Shown here in pieces: positions 8,403 to 17,057 of a stretch of DNA of 64,000 nucleotides. Every line of letters begins with the position of its first letter. Position 1 is the first letter of the stretch. Source of the DNA: RGIG4708 sp045538875 (GTDB taxonomy: Bacteria; Bacillota; Clostridia; UMGS1810); NCBI GenBank assembly GCA_045538875.1, contig JAZQEG010000003.1, forward strand, positions 1-64,000. The letters run 5' to 3'. The position numbers were made by a program, and so were the translations under genes. Below the pieces are notes generated by a model. It searched no databases. It had not been told where the DNA came from and saw only the letters and a list, made by a program, of their open reading frames with translations.

Positions 8403-8990
8403 TTATAATACTCCTTTGGTAGACGGAATATCGTCTTTGTATTTTGGGTCGATTTGGACAGCGTCTTTTAGCACTCTTGCAACCGCCTTAAAGCAAGCCT
8501 CGCCAATGTGATGAGAGTTGCCTCCGTATATTTTTTTGATGTGCAGCGTAATACCTGCATTTGATACAAACGCCTCAAAAAATTCTTTAAATAGCTCTGT
8601 GTCAAAATCGCCTATTTTGTATGTAGGAAATTCTGCATCAAACACAAGGTGGCTCCTGCCCGAAATATCAACAGCAGCAAGCACAAGTGATTCGTCCATA
8701 GGCAAGTGAATATCTGCATATCTTAATATACCCTTCATATCGCCAACAGCAGTTTTAAATGCTTTGCCAAGGCATATGCCTATGTCCTCTGCACTGTGGT
8801 GAAAGTCTACCCACACATCACCCTTGCAAGTTACATCAAGGTCAAAACGGCTGTGCTTTGCAAAAAGTGTAAGCATATGGTCTAAAAAGCCTATTCCTGT
8901 GTTAATGTTTGATTTGCCGCTGCCGTCAAGGTTTAGCTTTAAGCAAATATCGGTTTCGTTTGTTTTTCGGTTAATTTCAGCACATCTCAT
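8403..8990 (-). CDS. hisB: Imidazoleglycerol-phosphate dehydratase
   Basis: This 195-aa monofunctional Mn-dependent dehydratase has the duplicated histidine motifs GFLDHMLTLFAKH, DFHHSAEDIG and NSHHIGEACFKA. It lacks the N-terminal phosphatase found in enterobacterial HisB, consistent with the separate hisK at the operon end. Only 1 nt separates it from hisC. Confidence 0.97.
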   Translation of the reverse strand: MRCAEINRKTNETDICLKLNLDGSGKSNINTGIGFLDHMLTLFAKHSRFDLDVTCKGDVWVDFHHSAEDIGICLGKAFKTAVGDMKGILRYADIHLPMDESLVLAAVDISGRSHLVFDAEFPTYKIGDFDTELFKEFFEAFVSNAGITLHIKKIYGGNSHHIGEACFKAVARVLKDAVQIDPKYKDDIPSTKGVL

Positions 8991-8991
8991 A

Positions 8992-10053
8992 TCAGTATAC
9001 CTCTACAATTTTTTTGATTATTTGTATAAACTTTTCCATTTGCTCCATCGAGCCAATGGTAATACGGTTAAATTCACAAATTCGGGGGTTGTCAAAGTGG
9101 CGTACCAGCACGCCATTTTGCTTTAATTTAACATACAATTCGCTTCCCCGTATTTTTTTAGTTGCAGCAAAAACAAAATTTGCCTGTGACTCAACTACAT
9201 CAAAGCCAAGCTTTTCAAGCTGTTCGGTTACATACTGCCTTGTTTGTATTATTTTTTTGCAGTTGTCCATATAGTAATTGTTGTTTTCAATAACTGCAAT
9301 TCCTGCAGCCATTGTCATTCTGTTTACACTATACGGATTGGTAGAAAATTTAATTGTTGCAAGGTCATCAATTATTGCCTTTGATGCAATTGCAAAACCA
9401 AGGCGCGCACCTGCCATACTGCGCGATTTGGAAAATGTTTGCACAACAAGCAGGTTGTCGTATTTGTTTATAAGAGAGCAGCAGCTTTTTGCACCAAAAT
9501 CCACATATGCTTCGTCAATAACTACCACATTGTCGGGGTTGTTTTTGAGTATGCTCTCTATTTTATCAATGCTCATTTCAATCCCTGTTGGTGCATTTGG
9601 GTTTGCAATAAACACAGGGCCGCTTGCATTGTAATAATGCCGTGGGTTAATTGTAAAGTCATCGCGCAGCGGTATTTGCCTGTAATTTACACCGTTAAGG
9701 TTTGCAAACACTTTGTAAAACCCATATGTTATATCGGGGAACAGAGCTGTTTTGCCTGTGTCACCAAATGCCGCAAATGCAAAATTGAGTATATCGTCAG
9801 AGCCGTTTGATACCAGCACATTTTCTGCTTTTACATTGTAAATGTGCGCAATTTTTTCTCTCAAAATGCTGCATTCGGGGTCGGGGTAAAGCGCCAATTT
9901 GTCTACCTCGCCCAATACAGCATCAAGCACATTTTGCGCGGGAGGATAGGGCGATTCGTTTGTGTTAAGCTTTATGTACTGCATATCCTTTGGTTGCTCG
10001 CCCGGTGTGTATGCAGTAAGTTTGTTGAGTTTTGAACTAAAAAATCTGCTCAT
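8992..10053 (-). CDS. hisC: Histidinol-phosphate aminotransferase
   Basis: This 353-aa fold-type I PLP enzyme converts imidazole-acetol phosphate to histidinol phosphate. Motifs: NTNESPYPP near the N-terminus, VSNGSDDIL, FIANPNAPTG, VVIDEAYVDF and the PLP-lysine segment TFSKSRSMAGARLG. The start has AAAGGAT upstream. It is the first gene downstream of the 350-bp insertion that separates it from hisD. Confidence 0.96.
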   Translation of the reverse strand: MSRFFSSKLNKLTAYTPGEQPKDMQYIKLNTNESPYPPAQNVLDAVLGEVDKLALYPDPECSILREKIAHIYNVKAENVLVSNGSDDILNFAFAAFGDTGKTALFPDITYGFYKVFANLNGVNYRQIPLRDDFTINPRHYYNASGPVFIANPNAPTGIEMSIDKIESILKNNPDNVVVIDEAYVDFGAKSCCSLINKYDNLLVVQTFSKSRSMAGARLGFAIASKAIIDDLATIKFSTNPYSVNRMTMAAGIAVIENNNYYMDNCKKIIQTRQYVTEQLEKLGFDVVESQANFVFAATKKIRGSELYVKLKQNGVLVRHFDNPRICEFNRITIGSMEQMEKFIQIIKKIVEVY

Positions 10054-10083
10054 AGTAACAATCCTTTATAATGATATAGGGTA

Positions 10084-10189
10084 TCGTAGTTCAATGAAAA
10101 ACAAAGCAATTATTAACAGTACTACGATGATAATTATTTGTTATTAGCGAACTATTTAGTGCCATATTAAATTCATTGAACGGTTATCG
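10084..10189. repeat. 106-bp direct repeat, copy 1 (hisD-hisC spacer)
   Basis: This sequence recurs at 10291-10396 with one difference (C/T). Each copy carries terminal inverted repeats (GTTCAATGAA near the left end, TTCATTGAAC near the right) bounded by TCGTA and TATCG. No coding capacity is seen. The symmetry suggests a small mobile-element derivative. Confidence 0.9.
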
Positions 10190-10225
10190 TAAGTGAGTAC
10201 AAGAAGGATAAAAATTGATGATAAA

Positions 10226-10293
10226 CGGACGAACTGAACCCGCAGGGGTTACCCGAAGGCGTATGTGATACGCCGAGAGGTGAAGTTCGTTCG
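10226..10293. other. Structured core between the direct repeats (three-way-junction-like)
   Basis: A 10-bp closing stem with one wobble (10226-10235 with 10284-10293) encloses two hairpins. One is AACCC/GGGTT around a GCAG loop (10237-10250); the other is a perfect GGCGTAT/ATACGCC around GTG (10258-10274). It is much richer in GC than the surroundings. The closing stem enters the first 3 nt of repeat copy 2. The pairing is seen; an RNA or DNA role is unknown. Confidence 0.7.
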
Positions 10294-10396
10294 TAGTTCA
10301 ATGAAAAACAAAGTAATTATTAACAGTACTACGATGATAATTATTTGTTATTAGCGAACTATTTAGTGCCATATTAAATTCATTGAACGGTTATCG
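10291..10396. repeat. 106-bp direct repeat, copy 2
   Basis: Identical to 10084-10189 except for one T in place of C (AAAGTAAT versus AAAGCAAT). It ends 6 nt before the hisD stop codon, so the pair plus the core fill almost the whole hisD-hisC spacer. Confidence 0.9.
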
Positions 10397-10402
10397 CAAT
10401 TT

Positions 10403-11677
10403 TTATTCTTCGAGAAAACGAATTGTGGCGCTTTTTGCATGCGCCTCAAGCCCTTCGCTGCGCGCAAAATATGCAATTTTGTCTGCCACCTTGCAAAGCG
10501 CATCCTGCGAATAATATGTGTACTGCATTTTTTTAACAAAATCATCTACCGAAAGCGGACTTGCAAACCTTGCCGTGCCGCTTGTAGGCAGTGTGTGATT
10601 TGCACCCGAAAAATAATCTCCCAAAGCCTCAGGGCAGTTTTTGCCCATAAACACCGAGCCTGCATTGGTCACCATTCCAAGCAGCTCAAACGGATTGTCT
10701 ACACACAGCTCAAGGTGCTCGGGGGCAATCTCATTTGAAATATCTATTGCCTGCTTTATGCTGTCTACTATAATAATTTTGCCGTAGTTGTCGATAGATG
10801 CTCTTGCAATTTCGCATCTTGGCAAAAGCGGAATTTGTATTTCGAGCTGCTCGCTTACCTTTTTGGCAAGCTCGTTGCTGTCGGTTACAAGCACTGCGCT
10901 TGCCATTTTGTCGTGTTCTGCCTGCGAAAGCATATCTGCTGCCACAAATGAAGGGTTGCTTGTGGCATCTGCCACAATAAGAATTTCGCTTGGGCCTGCA
11001 ATCATATCTATTGCAACTGTGCCAAAAACCTGTCTTTTTGCCTCTGCAACATATGCGTTGCCCGGGCCTACTATTTTGTCTACCTTTGGTATGGATTGTG
11101 TCCCATAGGCAAGGGCTGCAACAGCTTGCGCACCGCCTGCTTTAAAAATTTTGTCAACGCCTGCAATTTTTGCAGCTACAAGTATTACAGGGTTAATGTG
11201 CCCGCCTGTTGCAGGGGTTGTCATATATATGTTTTTAACACCTGCAATTTTTGCAGGGATGCAGTTCATAAGCACGCTCGACGGATATGCCGCAGTGCCG
11301 CCAGGCACATAAAGCCCAACCTTTTCGAGCGGCATAATTTTTTGCCCTGTTACTATGCCGCTTGAGTCGTTTTGAATAAAGCCTTGGCGCAGCTGATTGC
11401 GGTGGAATTTTTCGATATTTTGTGCCGCCTCTTTTATTACTTCAACAAGTTTTTTGTTGGCACATTCAAATGCTTTGTCAATCTCTTGCTTTGTAACCTC
11501 AAGGCTTGTTATATCGGCATTGTCAAATTTTTTGCCGTATTCTATGAGTGCCTCATCGCCGCGTGCGCGTACATCATCAATTATTGCAGTAACTGTATCT
11601 GAAACATTTACTGTATCGGCAACACGCAAAAATATTTCGTTAGCAGTTGTATCTAAATAATTAAGTATTTTAATCAT
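10403..11677 (-). CDS. hisD: Histidinol dehydrogenase
   Basis: This 424-aa zinc enzyme performs the last two steps, histidinol to histidine with two NAD+. Recognisable blocks are YVPGGTAAYPSSVLMN, VGPGNAYVAEAKR, IAGPSEILI, AEHD and the C-terminal GANHTLPTSGTARF. Its start overlaps the hisG stop by 4 bp, and 350 bp of repeat DNA follow its stop. Confidence 0.97.
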   Translation of the reverse strand: MIKILNYLDTTANEIFLRVADTVNVSDTVTAIIDDVRARGDEALIEYGKKFDNADITSLEVTKQEIDKAFECANKKLVEVIKEAAQNIEKFHRNQLRQGFIQNDSSGIVTGQKIMPLEKVGLYVPGGTAAYPSSVLMNCIPAKIAGVKNIYMTTPATGGHINPVILVAAKIAGVDKIFKAGGAQAVAALAYGTQSIPKVDKIVGPGNAYVAEAKRQVFGTVAIDMIAGPSEILIVADATSNPSFVAADMLSQAEHDKMASAVLVTDSNELAKKVSEQLEIQIPLLPRCEIARASIDNYGKIIIVDSIKQAIDISNEIAPEHLELCVDNPFELLGMVTNAGSVFMGKNCPEALGDYFSGANHTLPTSGTARFASPLSVDDFVKKMQYTYYSQDALCKVADKIAYFARSEGLEAHAKSATIRFLEE

Positions 11678-12309
11678 CGCAAGTTCCTTTCATCCAGTTG
11701 CTCTTTTATAGCATCACGAATTTTTTCTATTTGTGCATTTTTAAATTTAAAGCTTGATTTGTTTGCAATAAGGCGTGCGCTTATTTCCACAATTGTATCA
11801 AAAACCACAAGATCATTTTCCTTTAAGGTAGTGCCTGTTTCAACAATATCAACTATAACATCAGAAAGATTAAGTATGGGAGCAATTTCTATTGAGCCGT
11901 TAAGCTTAATTATATCAATATCACGCCCTTTTGACGAATAGTGAGCTTTTGCAATGTTAGGAAATTTTGTGGCCACTTTAAGTGCTTTTTGTGTGTTGTC
12001 ACGAAAATCCTTTTTTGCAGCAACTGCCATTTTGCACTTGCCTATGCCAAAATCAACAAGCTCATAAATGTCGGGGGAGTATTCGAGCAAAATATCCTTG
12101 CCTGCAACACCTATGTCTGCCGCGCCGCGCTCAACATAAATTGCAACATCGGAAGGCTTTACCCAAAAATATCTTATGCCAAGCTCTGCGTTTTCAAATA
12201 TGAGCTTTCGGTTGTTTTGGTGTATAGAGGGGCAGGTGTAACCTGCATTTTCAAACATTTCGAGCACTTTGTTTCCAAGTCTGCCTTTTGGCAGTGCTAT
12301 ATTTATCAT
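11674..12309 (-). CDS. hisG: ATP phosphoribosyltransferase, short catalytic subunit
   Basis: This 211-aa HisG of the short form condenses ATP and PRPP, the committed step. It lacks the C-terminal allosteric domain of long HisG and needs HisZ, encoded directly upstream. Seen: INIALPKGRLG, GAADIGVAGKDIL and the PRPP-loop-like VDIVETGTTLKEN. It overlaps hisZ and hisD by 4 bp each. Confidence 0.96.
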   Translation of the reverse strand: MINIALPKGRLGNKVLEMFENAGYTCPSIHQNNRKLIFENAELGIRYFWVKPSDVAIYVERGAADIGVAGKDILLEYSPDIYELVDFGIGKCKMAVAAKKDFRDNTQKALKVATKFPNIAKAHYSSKGRDIDIIKLNGSIEIAPILNLSDVIVDIVETGTTLKENDLVVFDTIVEISARLIANKSSFKFKNAQIEKIRDAIKEQLDERNLR

Positions 12310-13382
12310 TGCTCTGCCTCCTTTATATGCAATTTGTATTTAAAGTCATCGGGTATTTGCTTGCACACCAGCACCTTCATGCCGCTGTTTGTAAGCTCTT
12401 TTGCTTTTGCTGCAAGAAAGGCAGGGTCGGTTGCATCGCTGTATGTAATAATTACATCTGCGTCGTATTTTTCGCCATTTGTGTTAAGCTGTTTTAATAC
12501 ATCGTGATACACCGCAAAGCCAATTGCTCTTGATTTTTTACCCATTTTGTTCATAAGCTTGTCGTACTGACCGCCTGAGAGTACTATGCTTGGCACTCCT
12601 GCAATATACCCTTGCAAAACAATGCCGTTGTAATAGTTAAGGTCACTAGTAACCGAAAAATCAAGGTGTATTTTGTCAAAGCTTTCCAGCCCCGACAAAA
12701 TGCTTTTTATTTGCTTTAATTGCTCAATTACACTGTTTGTATCTTGGTTTACATTTATTTTTTCAAGTGCGGCAATAACAGTATCAAAATCCCCGTAGGC
12801 ATTAATCATATCTGCAAGCAAGCTTGCTTTTTCGCCAAGGAGGTCATATATTTCGTGGGTATTTTTTTCGCCGATGCATTTTATAACCTTGTCTTTGTTG
12901 CTGCTGTCAACATTGAGGTAATCAAGCAGAGCCGCTACAAAACCCATATGCGAAATATCAAGCAAAAAGTCTTCACCTGTAAGCTTGAGGCTACCGAGCG
13001 CAAGCATTATTACCTCGCAAATGTTATATGTGTCTACATCGCCTATACACTCAAGCCCTGTTTGCATTATTTCCTTAAAATCGTTGCCCTCAGATGCTCT
13101 GTAAACATTTTCGTTGTAATAAAGCTTTGTAATGCCATTTGGGTTGTCGGCAGTGTTTTTTATTATGGAAAATGTAACATCGGGCTTTAATGCCATAAGC
13201 TTGCCGCCCATACCAGTAAAGGTAATAATATTATCCGAAACCAAAAAGTCCTTGTTTTTTACATAAAGGTCGTATTCTTCAAATTTGCTCATACGGAATT
13301 GCCTGTAGCCATATTGCTCATAGAGAGAGCGCATATTGTAAACGCATTTTTCGTCGTTGCGTAAAGTGTTGTTAAAATCCAT
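12306..13382 (-). CDS. hisZ: ATP phosphoribosyltransferase regulatory subunit
   Basis: This 358-aa paralogue of histidyl-tRNA synthetase lacks the anticodon-binding part. It keeps motif-2-like sequences (FTGMGGKLMALKPDVT; RASEGNDFKEIMQTGLECIG) and GIVLQGYIAGVPSIVLSGGQYD. It forms the hetero-octamer with short HisG and confers histidine feedback inhibition. It is more divergent than catalytic HisRS, as expected. Confidence 0.93.
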   Translation of the reverse strand: MDFNNTLRNDEKCVYNMRSLYEQYGYRQFRMSKFEEYDLYVKNKDFLVSDNIITFTGMGGKLMALKPDVTFSIIKNTADNPNGITKLYYNENVYRASEGNDFKEIMQTGLECIGDVDTYNICEVIMLALGSLKLTGEDFLLDISHMGFVAALLDYLNVDSSNKDKVIKCIGEKNTHEIYDLLGEKASLLADMINAYGDFDTVIAALEKINVNQDTNSVIEQLKQIKSILSGLESFDKIHLDFSVTSDLNYYNGIVLQGYIAGVPSIVLSGGQYDKLMNKMGKKSRAIGFAVYHDVLKQLNTNGEKYDADVIITYSDATDPAFLAAKAKELTNSGMKVLVCKQIPDDFKYKLHIKEAEQ

Positions 13383-13391
13383 AGCTTTTCC

Positions 13392-13688
13392 TCATTTCTT
13401 TTCTCGGTCTATTGCAATTTTATAGCCGCCGCTGCCGTAATTGAGGCATCTGTTAACTCTGCTTATGGTAGCAGTTGATGCACCCGTTTTTGAGGCAATT
13501 TCGGTATACACCTTACCCTCAGACAGCATAACTGCAACTTCATATCGCTGCGAAATATCCATAAGCTCTTTTATAGTGCATATGTCGTCAAAAAACTTTT
13601 CGCATTCTGCCGTTGTTTTAAGTGAGAGCAGCGCCTCAAAAAATTTGGTTACTCTTTGTGTGTTTTCTGTTTTCATAATCTTCACCAT
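13392..13688 (-). CDS. TrpR-like (YerC/YecD family) regulator heading the his operon
   Basis: This 94-98 aa all-helical protein of the TrpR superfamily is recognised from the TTAECEKFFDDICTIKEL segment, the helix-turn-helix around YTEIASKTGASTATISRV and the tail RCLNYGSGGY. It ends 9 nt before hisZ and is first in the operon. YerC-type proteins are proposed histidine-responsive repressors in Firmicutes; that role here is inference from position. The ATG at 13676 has GGTGA at good spacing and may be the true start. Confidence 0.88.
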   Translation of the reverse strand: MVKIMKTENTQRVTKFFEALLSLKTTAECEKFFDDICTIKELMDISQRYEVAVMLSEGKVYTEIASKTGASTATISRVNRCLNYGSGGYKIAIDREKK

Positions 13689-13755
13689 TCCGTTATTTCA
13701 TATATTTATATGTTAATTTTTGTTTGCATAAATTTAAAGCAACATTGTCATTACT

Positions 13756-13789
13756 TTAATATATTAACACTTTATTGCGCTAAAGTCAA
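13756..13789 (-). promoter_or_regulatory. his operon promoter with embedded palindrome
   Basis: On the minus strand, TTGACT (13784-13789) is 17 nt from TAATAT (13761-13766). The perfect palindrome TTAATATATTAA (13756-13767) covers the -10 box and is a plausible operator for the TrpR-like first gene. The intergenic region to serC (13689-13984) holds this and the serC promoter; I see no T-box or other riboswitch. Confidence 0.65.
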
Positions 13790-13914
13790 TAGCAAATACG
13801 CATTTTGTTAATTTGCTACATATTATTAAAACAAATTGCATTAAAATTTGAGCACCAGTGAGTAAACCTTACAATAAAATTGTTAAAATTGTAACAAAAA
13901 TTATAGGTTGGGTG

Positions 13915-13943
13915 TTGACTAATGGGGGTTTTTGGAATATAAT
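13915..13943 (+). promoter_or_regulatory. serC-serA promoter
   Basis: TTGACT (13915-13920), a 17-nt spacer and consensus TATAAT (13938-13943), about 40 nt before serC. Confidence 0.85.
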
Positions 13944-13984
13944 AAAGTTAAATTTTTATATATTATTATATGGAGGAATAGATT

Positions 13985-15067
13985 ATGAAAAGAGTTTATA
14001 ATTTTTCAGCAGGACCATCAGTGCTCCCGCTCCCTGTACTTCAAAAGGCACAGGCTGAACTTGTATCATATGGCGATGCAGGTATGTCAGTTATGGAGAT
14101 GAGCCACAGATCCTCCTCATATCAGGCAATTATTGATGAATGTGAAGCACTTTTGCGTGAGCTTATGGGTATTGGCGACAATTACAAAGTTTTGTTTTTG
14201 CAGGGCGGTGCGTCAAGCCAGTTTGCAATGATTCCGCTCAACCTTTTTAACAAAAGCAAAAAGGCAGATTATATTCTTACAGGCCTTTGGGCCAAAAAAG
14301 CATCTAAGGAAGCTGCAAGATACGGTGATGTTAAAATTGTTGCTTCATCTGAAGATAAAGTATTTAACTATATACCAAAATTTGAAAAATCAGATTTTAC
14401 TCCTGATGCAGATTATGTACATATCACTCATAACAACACAATTTACGGCACAAGATTTGCAAGCATCCCCGACACAGGCGATGTCCCTCTTGTTGCAGAT
14501 ATGTCATCATCAATTTTAAGTCAGCAAATTGATGTTAACAAATTTGGCATCATTTATGCAGGCGCACAAAAAAATATGGGCCCTGCAGGTCTTACAGTTG
14601 TTATTATAAGAGAGGACCTCATCGGCAAGGCAGTAGATTTTTGCCCTACAATGTTTGATTATAAAACCCATTCCGAAAACGGCTCTATGTTTAACACACC
14701 TCCTACATATGCAATTTACATTTGCAAGCTGGTGTGCGAATGGGTAAAACAAAACGGCGGTGTTGCTGCTATGCAAAAGATTAATGAAAAAAAGGCAGCC
14801 CTTTTATATGACTTCCTTGACAATTCAAAAATGTTTTCGGCAACGGTTACAAACAAAGAGGACCGCTCTCTTATGAACATTCCGTTTGTTACTGCAAGCG
14901 ATGAGCTTAATGCAAAATTTATTAAAGAGGCAACTGAGGCAGGTTTTGTCAACCTTAAAGGTCACCGCAGTGTTGGCGGTATGAGAGCAAGCATTTACAA
15001 CGCTATGCCTGTTGAAGGTGTAGAAGCACTTGTTCAATTTATGAAAAAGTTTGAAGCACAAAATTAA
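13985..15067 (+). CDS. serC: Phosphoserine aminotransferase
   Basis: This 360-aa PLP enzyme makes phosphoserine from 3-phosphohydroxypyruvate. Characteristic segments are YNFSAGPSVLP at the N-terminus, MEMSHRSSSYQ, FLQGGASSQFAMIPLN, HNNTIYGT, the PLP-lysine region IYAGAQKNMGPAG and GHRSVGGMRASIYNAMP at the C-terminus. It starts after GGAGGAATAGATT and is followed 14 nt later by serA. Confidence 0.97.
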   Translation: MKRVYNFSAGPSVLPLPVLQKAQAELVSYGDAGMSVMEMSHRSSSYQAIIDECEALLRELMGIGDNYKVLFLQGGASSQFAMIPLNLFNKSKKADYILTGLWAKKASKEAARYGDVKIVASSEDKVFNYIPKFEKSDFTPDADYVHITHNNTIYGTRFASIPDTGDVPLVADMSSSILSQQIDVNKFGIIYAGAQKNMGPAGLTVVIIREDLIGKAVDFCPTMFDYKTHSENGSMFNTPPTYAIYICKLVCEWVKQNGGVAAMQKINEKKAALLYDFLDNSKMFSATVTNKEDRSLMNIPFVTASDELNAKFIKEATEAGFVNLKGHRSVGGMRASIYNAMPVEGVEALVQFMKKFEAQN

Positions 15068-15081
15068 AGGAGTATTGTTAT

Positions 15082-16251
15082 ATGTTTGAAATTTTAACAT
15101 TAAATAAAATAGCAAAATGCGGTACCGACCGCCTTGACAACGATATGTTTCACGTTAGTGACGATTGCCCAAACCCCGACGGTATAATACTTCGCAGCTT
15201 TAATATGCACGATATGGAGCTGCCCGATTCGCTCCTTGCAGTTTCAAGAGCCGGCGCAGGTGTAAACAATATCCCAATTGATGCATGCAGCCAAAAGGGT
15301 ATAGTTGTATTTAACACTCCTGGTGCAAATGCAAACGCAGTTGCAGAACTTGTTATGGCAGGGCTTCTTTTGTCATCACGTAAGGTTGTTGCAGGTATCG
15401 AATGGGCAAAAACCTTAAAGGGTGAAGGCGACGCAGTTGGCAAGCTTGTTGAAAAAGGCAAGGGAGCTTTTGTAGGCCCCGAAATCAAAGGCAAAAAGCT
15501 TGGTGTTATAGGCCTTGGCGCAATTGGTGCACTTGTGGCAAATCAGGCTGTTGCGCTTGGTATGGATGTAGAGGGCTACGATCCATTTATTTCGGTAGAT
15601 GCAGCGTGGAAGCTTTCGCGCCACATCAAAAAGAGTTCAGACCTTAAAATGATGGTACCAAGGTGTGACTATATTACAATACATATGCCTCTTACCGATT
15701 CTACAAAGCATATTATCAATGACGAAATATTTGATTGTATGAGTGAAGGCACACGTCTACTTAACTTTGCAAGAGGCGAGCTTGTAGATACAGATGCCCT
15801 TAAACGCGCTATTGACAGCGGTAAAATTGCATGCTATGTTACCGACTTCCCAAGTGAAGCAACTCTGGGTATGGATAATTGTATCAACATTCCTCACCTC
15901 GGTGCATCCACTCCCGAATCGGAGGACAACTGTGCAGTGATGGCAGCTGATGAAATTAAAGATTTTATTTTGCACGGTAACATTAAAAACTCTGTTAACT
16001 TCCCTAATTGTGAGCTCCCTGTTGAAAGCAAATACAGAGTAACAATTGCACACAAAAATGTGCCTAATATGCTCAGTAACTTCTCAAGCCTTTTTGCCGA
16101 AGAAAATATAAACATTATTAATATGATTAACAAAAGCAAAAAGGATTATGCTTACACACTTGTAGATGTAGATTCTGTTCCTTCAGATTTGGTTGAAAGA
16201 CTTTATTCAATTGAGGGTGTTTGCAAGGTAAGAGTTATTGAAGAGTATTAA
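15082..16251 (+). CDS. serA: D-3-phosphoglycerate dehydrogenase
   Basis: This 389-aa 2-hydroxyacid dehydrogenase carries out the first step of serine synthesis. It has the NAD-binding GVIGLGAIGALVA (about 137-149), the catalytic arginine segment LLNFARGEL, a downstream Glu region and the catalytic-His region NIPHLGAST. A C-terminal ACT-like domain (about 315-389) implies serine or other ligand feedback. The bulky intervening domain of some SerA proteins is absent. No serB is nearby. Confidence 0.93.
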   Translation: MFEILTLNKIAKCGTDRLDNDMFHVSDDCPNPDGIILRSFNMHDMELPDSLLAVSRAGAGVNNIPIDACSQKGIVVFNTPGANANAVAELVMAGLLLSSRKVVAGIEWAKTLKGEGDAVGKLVEKGKGAFVGPEIKGKKLGVIGLGAIGALVANQAVALGMDVEGYDPFISVDAAWKLSRHIKKSSDLKMMVPRCDYITIHMPLTDSTKHIINDEIFDCMSEGTRLLNFARGELVDTDALKRAIDSGKIACYVTDFPSEATLGMDNCINIPHLGASTPESEDNCAVMAADEIKDFILHGNIKNSVNFPNCELPVESKYRVTIAHKNVPNMLSNFSSLFAEENINIINMINKSKKDYAYTLVDVDSVPSDLVERLYSIEGVCKVRVIEEY

Positions 16252-16285
16252 TAACATATAAATTGGCTACAAACCAAGTATTTTT

Positions 16286-16320
16286 AAAGCACCCGCCTTT
16301 TAGCGGGTGCTTTTGTTGAC
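16286..16320 (+). terminator. Terminator of serC-serA
   Basis: The stem GCACCCGC/GCGGGTGC with a short loop is followed by a T-rich tract. The -35 box of the next promoter begins within that tract. Confidence 0.9.
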
Positions 16321-16344
16321 TTTTTATATATTATTAATTATAAT
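16316..16344 (+). promoter_or_regulatory. Promoter of the coiled-coil membrane protein gene
   Basis: TTGACT (16316-16321), a 17-nt spacer and consensus TATAAT (16339-16344). The -35 overlaps the end of the serA terminator. Confidence 0.8.
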
Positions 16345-16368
16345 TAATTTATACGGAGGTGCATACAT

Positions 16369-16947
16369 ATGACAAATAAAGAATTGATATATATTATTGC
16401 AATGGGTGCAATAGTCGTTTATGCAATGATTCTTACCATAATACTTGCTCATATGAGCAAAAAGGTTACAAAGTCGCACAATGTACTTGAGCAAAAAATT
16501 CAACAAAATTGCGAAAATATACAAAACACCGACAAAAAAATTGACAAAAGCATTGCCGATGTGGATGACAAGCTAAAGCAGGAGAGGGAAAATAATCAAA
16601 AGCAAATAAGTGAAATTTTTGACAATGCACTTACTGCAACAAGTATGCTTGTAGACGAAAAAACAAAAAATCTGTCTAGCAAAATGGAAGATATATCTCT
16701 TCGCCTCAATATAATGGATTCTACTGTAAAAAATATAGAACGCGAAAAAGCTATGATTCATTCACTTTTAACAGATGGAGATGAACCTGTAGAGGTTCAG
16801 TACCATGATGTACCTCAAGACAGCTTTTTTAACAACGCCCGCAAAATAATGCAAAACGCTGCAAAAACAGGCAGTGATTTTGTAAACAACCTTAAAAATA
16901 ATATACCCGATATTGCAAAAACAGCAATTAAAATAATTAAAAAGTAA
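16369..16947 (+). CDS. Membrane-anchored coiled-coil protein, unknown function
   Basis: 192 aa. One N-terminal transmembrane helix (about 8-28) is followed by a long Lys/Glu/Asn/Gln-rich region predicted to form a coiled coil (about 30-130) and a C-terminal lysine-rich amphipathic stretch. The start follows GGAGGTGCATACAT. It stands alone between the serA terminator and tRNA-Asp. The topology suggests a cytoplasmic coil tethered to the membrane. I recognise no family. Confidence 0.75.
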   Translation: MTNKELIYIIAMGAIVVYAMILTIILAHMSKKVTKSHNVLEQKIQQNCENIQNTDKKIDKSIADVDDKLKQERENNQKQISEIFDNALTATSMLVDEKTKNLSSKMEDISLRLNIMDSTVKNIEREKAMIHSLLTDGDEPVEVQYHDVPQDSFFNNARKIMQNAAKTGSDFVNNLKNNIPDIAKTAIKIIKK

Positions 16948-16991
16948 AAAACACAGGCAAATTTTTCAAACGCAAAATGCCCTCTTCAAAA

Positions 16992-17004
16992 GTTCGAGCC
17001 CCTT
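16992..17004 (+). repeat. Inverted copy of the tRNA-Asp T-arm
   Basis: A 13-nt plus-strand sequence (GTTCGAGCCCCTT) identical to the minus-strand T-arm of tRNA-Asp lies beyond that tRNA's terminator in opposite orientation. The flanks do not form a T-stem, so it is not part of another tRNA. Confidence 0.6.
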
Positions 17005-17018
17005 TTATTGTATGCAAA

Positions 17019-17055
17019 TAAAAAAAGCACCTGCCTATCGGCAAGTGCTTTTTTA
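17019..17055 (-). terminator. Terminator of tRNA-Asp
   Basis: Minus-strand stem GCACTTGCC/GGCAGGTGC (one G-U pair) with loop GATA, followed by seven T, directly after the tRNA 3' end. Confidence 0.9.
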
Positions 17056-17057
17056 TT

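Noticed and set aside
10065..10094. Promoter for hisC formed by the repeat end (TTGAAC, 18 nt, TATAAA)
   Set aside because: The -10 box would lie only 11 nt from the start codon and overlap the ribosome binding site, leaving no usable leader.
16980..17015. Second tRNA on the plus strand
   Set aside because: Only a T-loop-like 13-mer is present; flanks do not pair into T-stem or acceptor.
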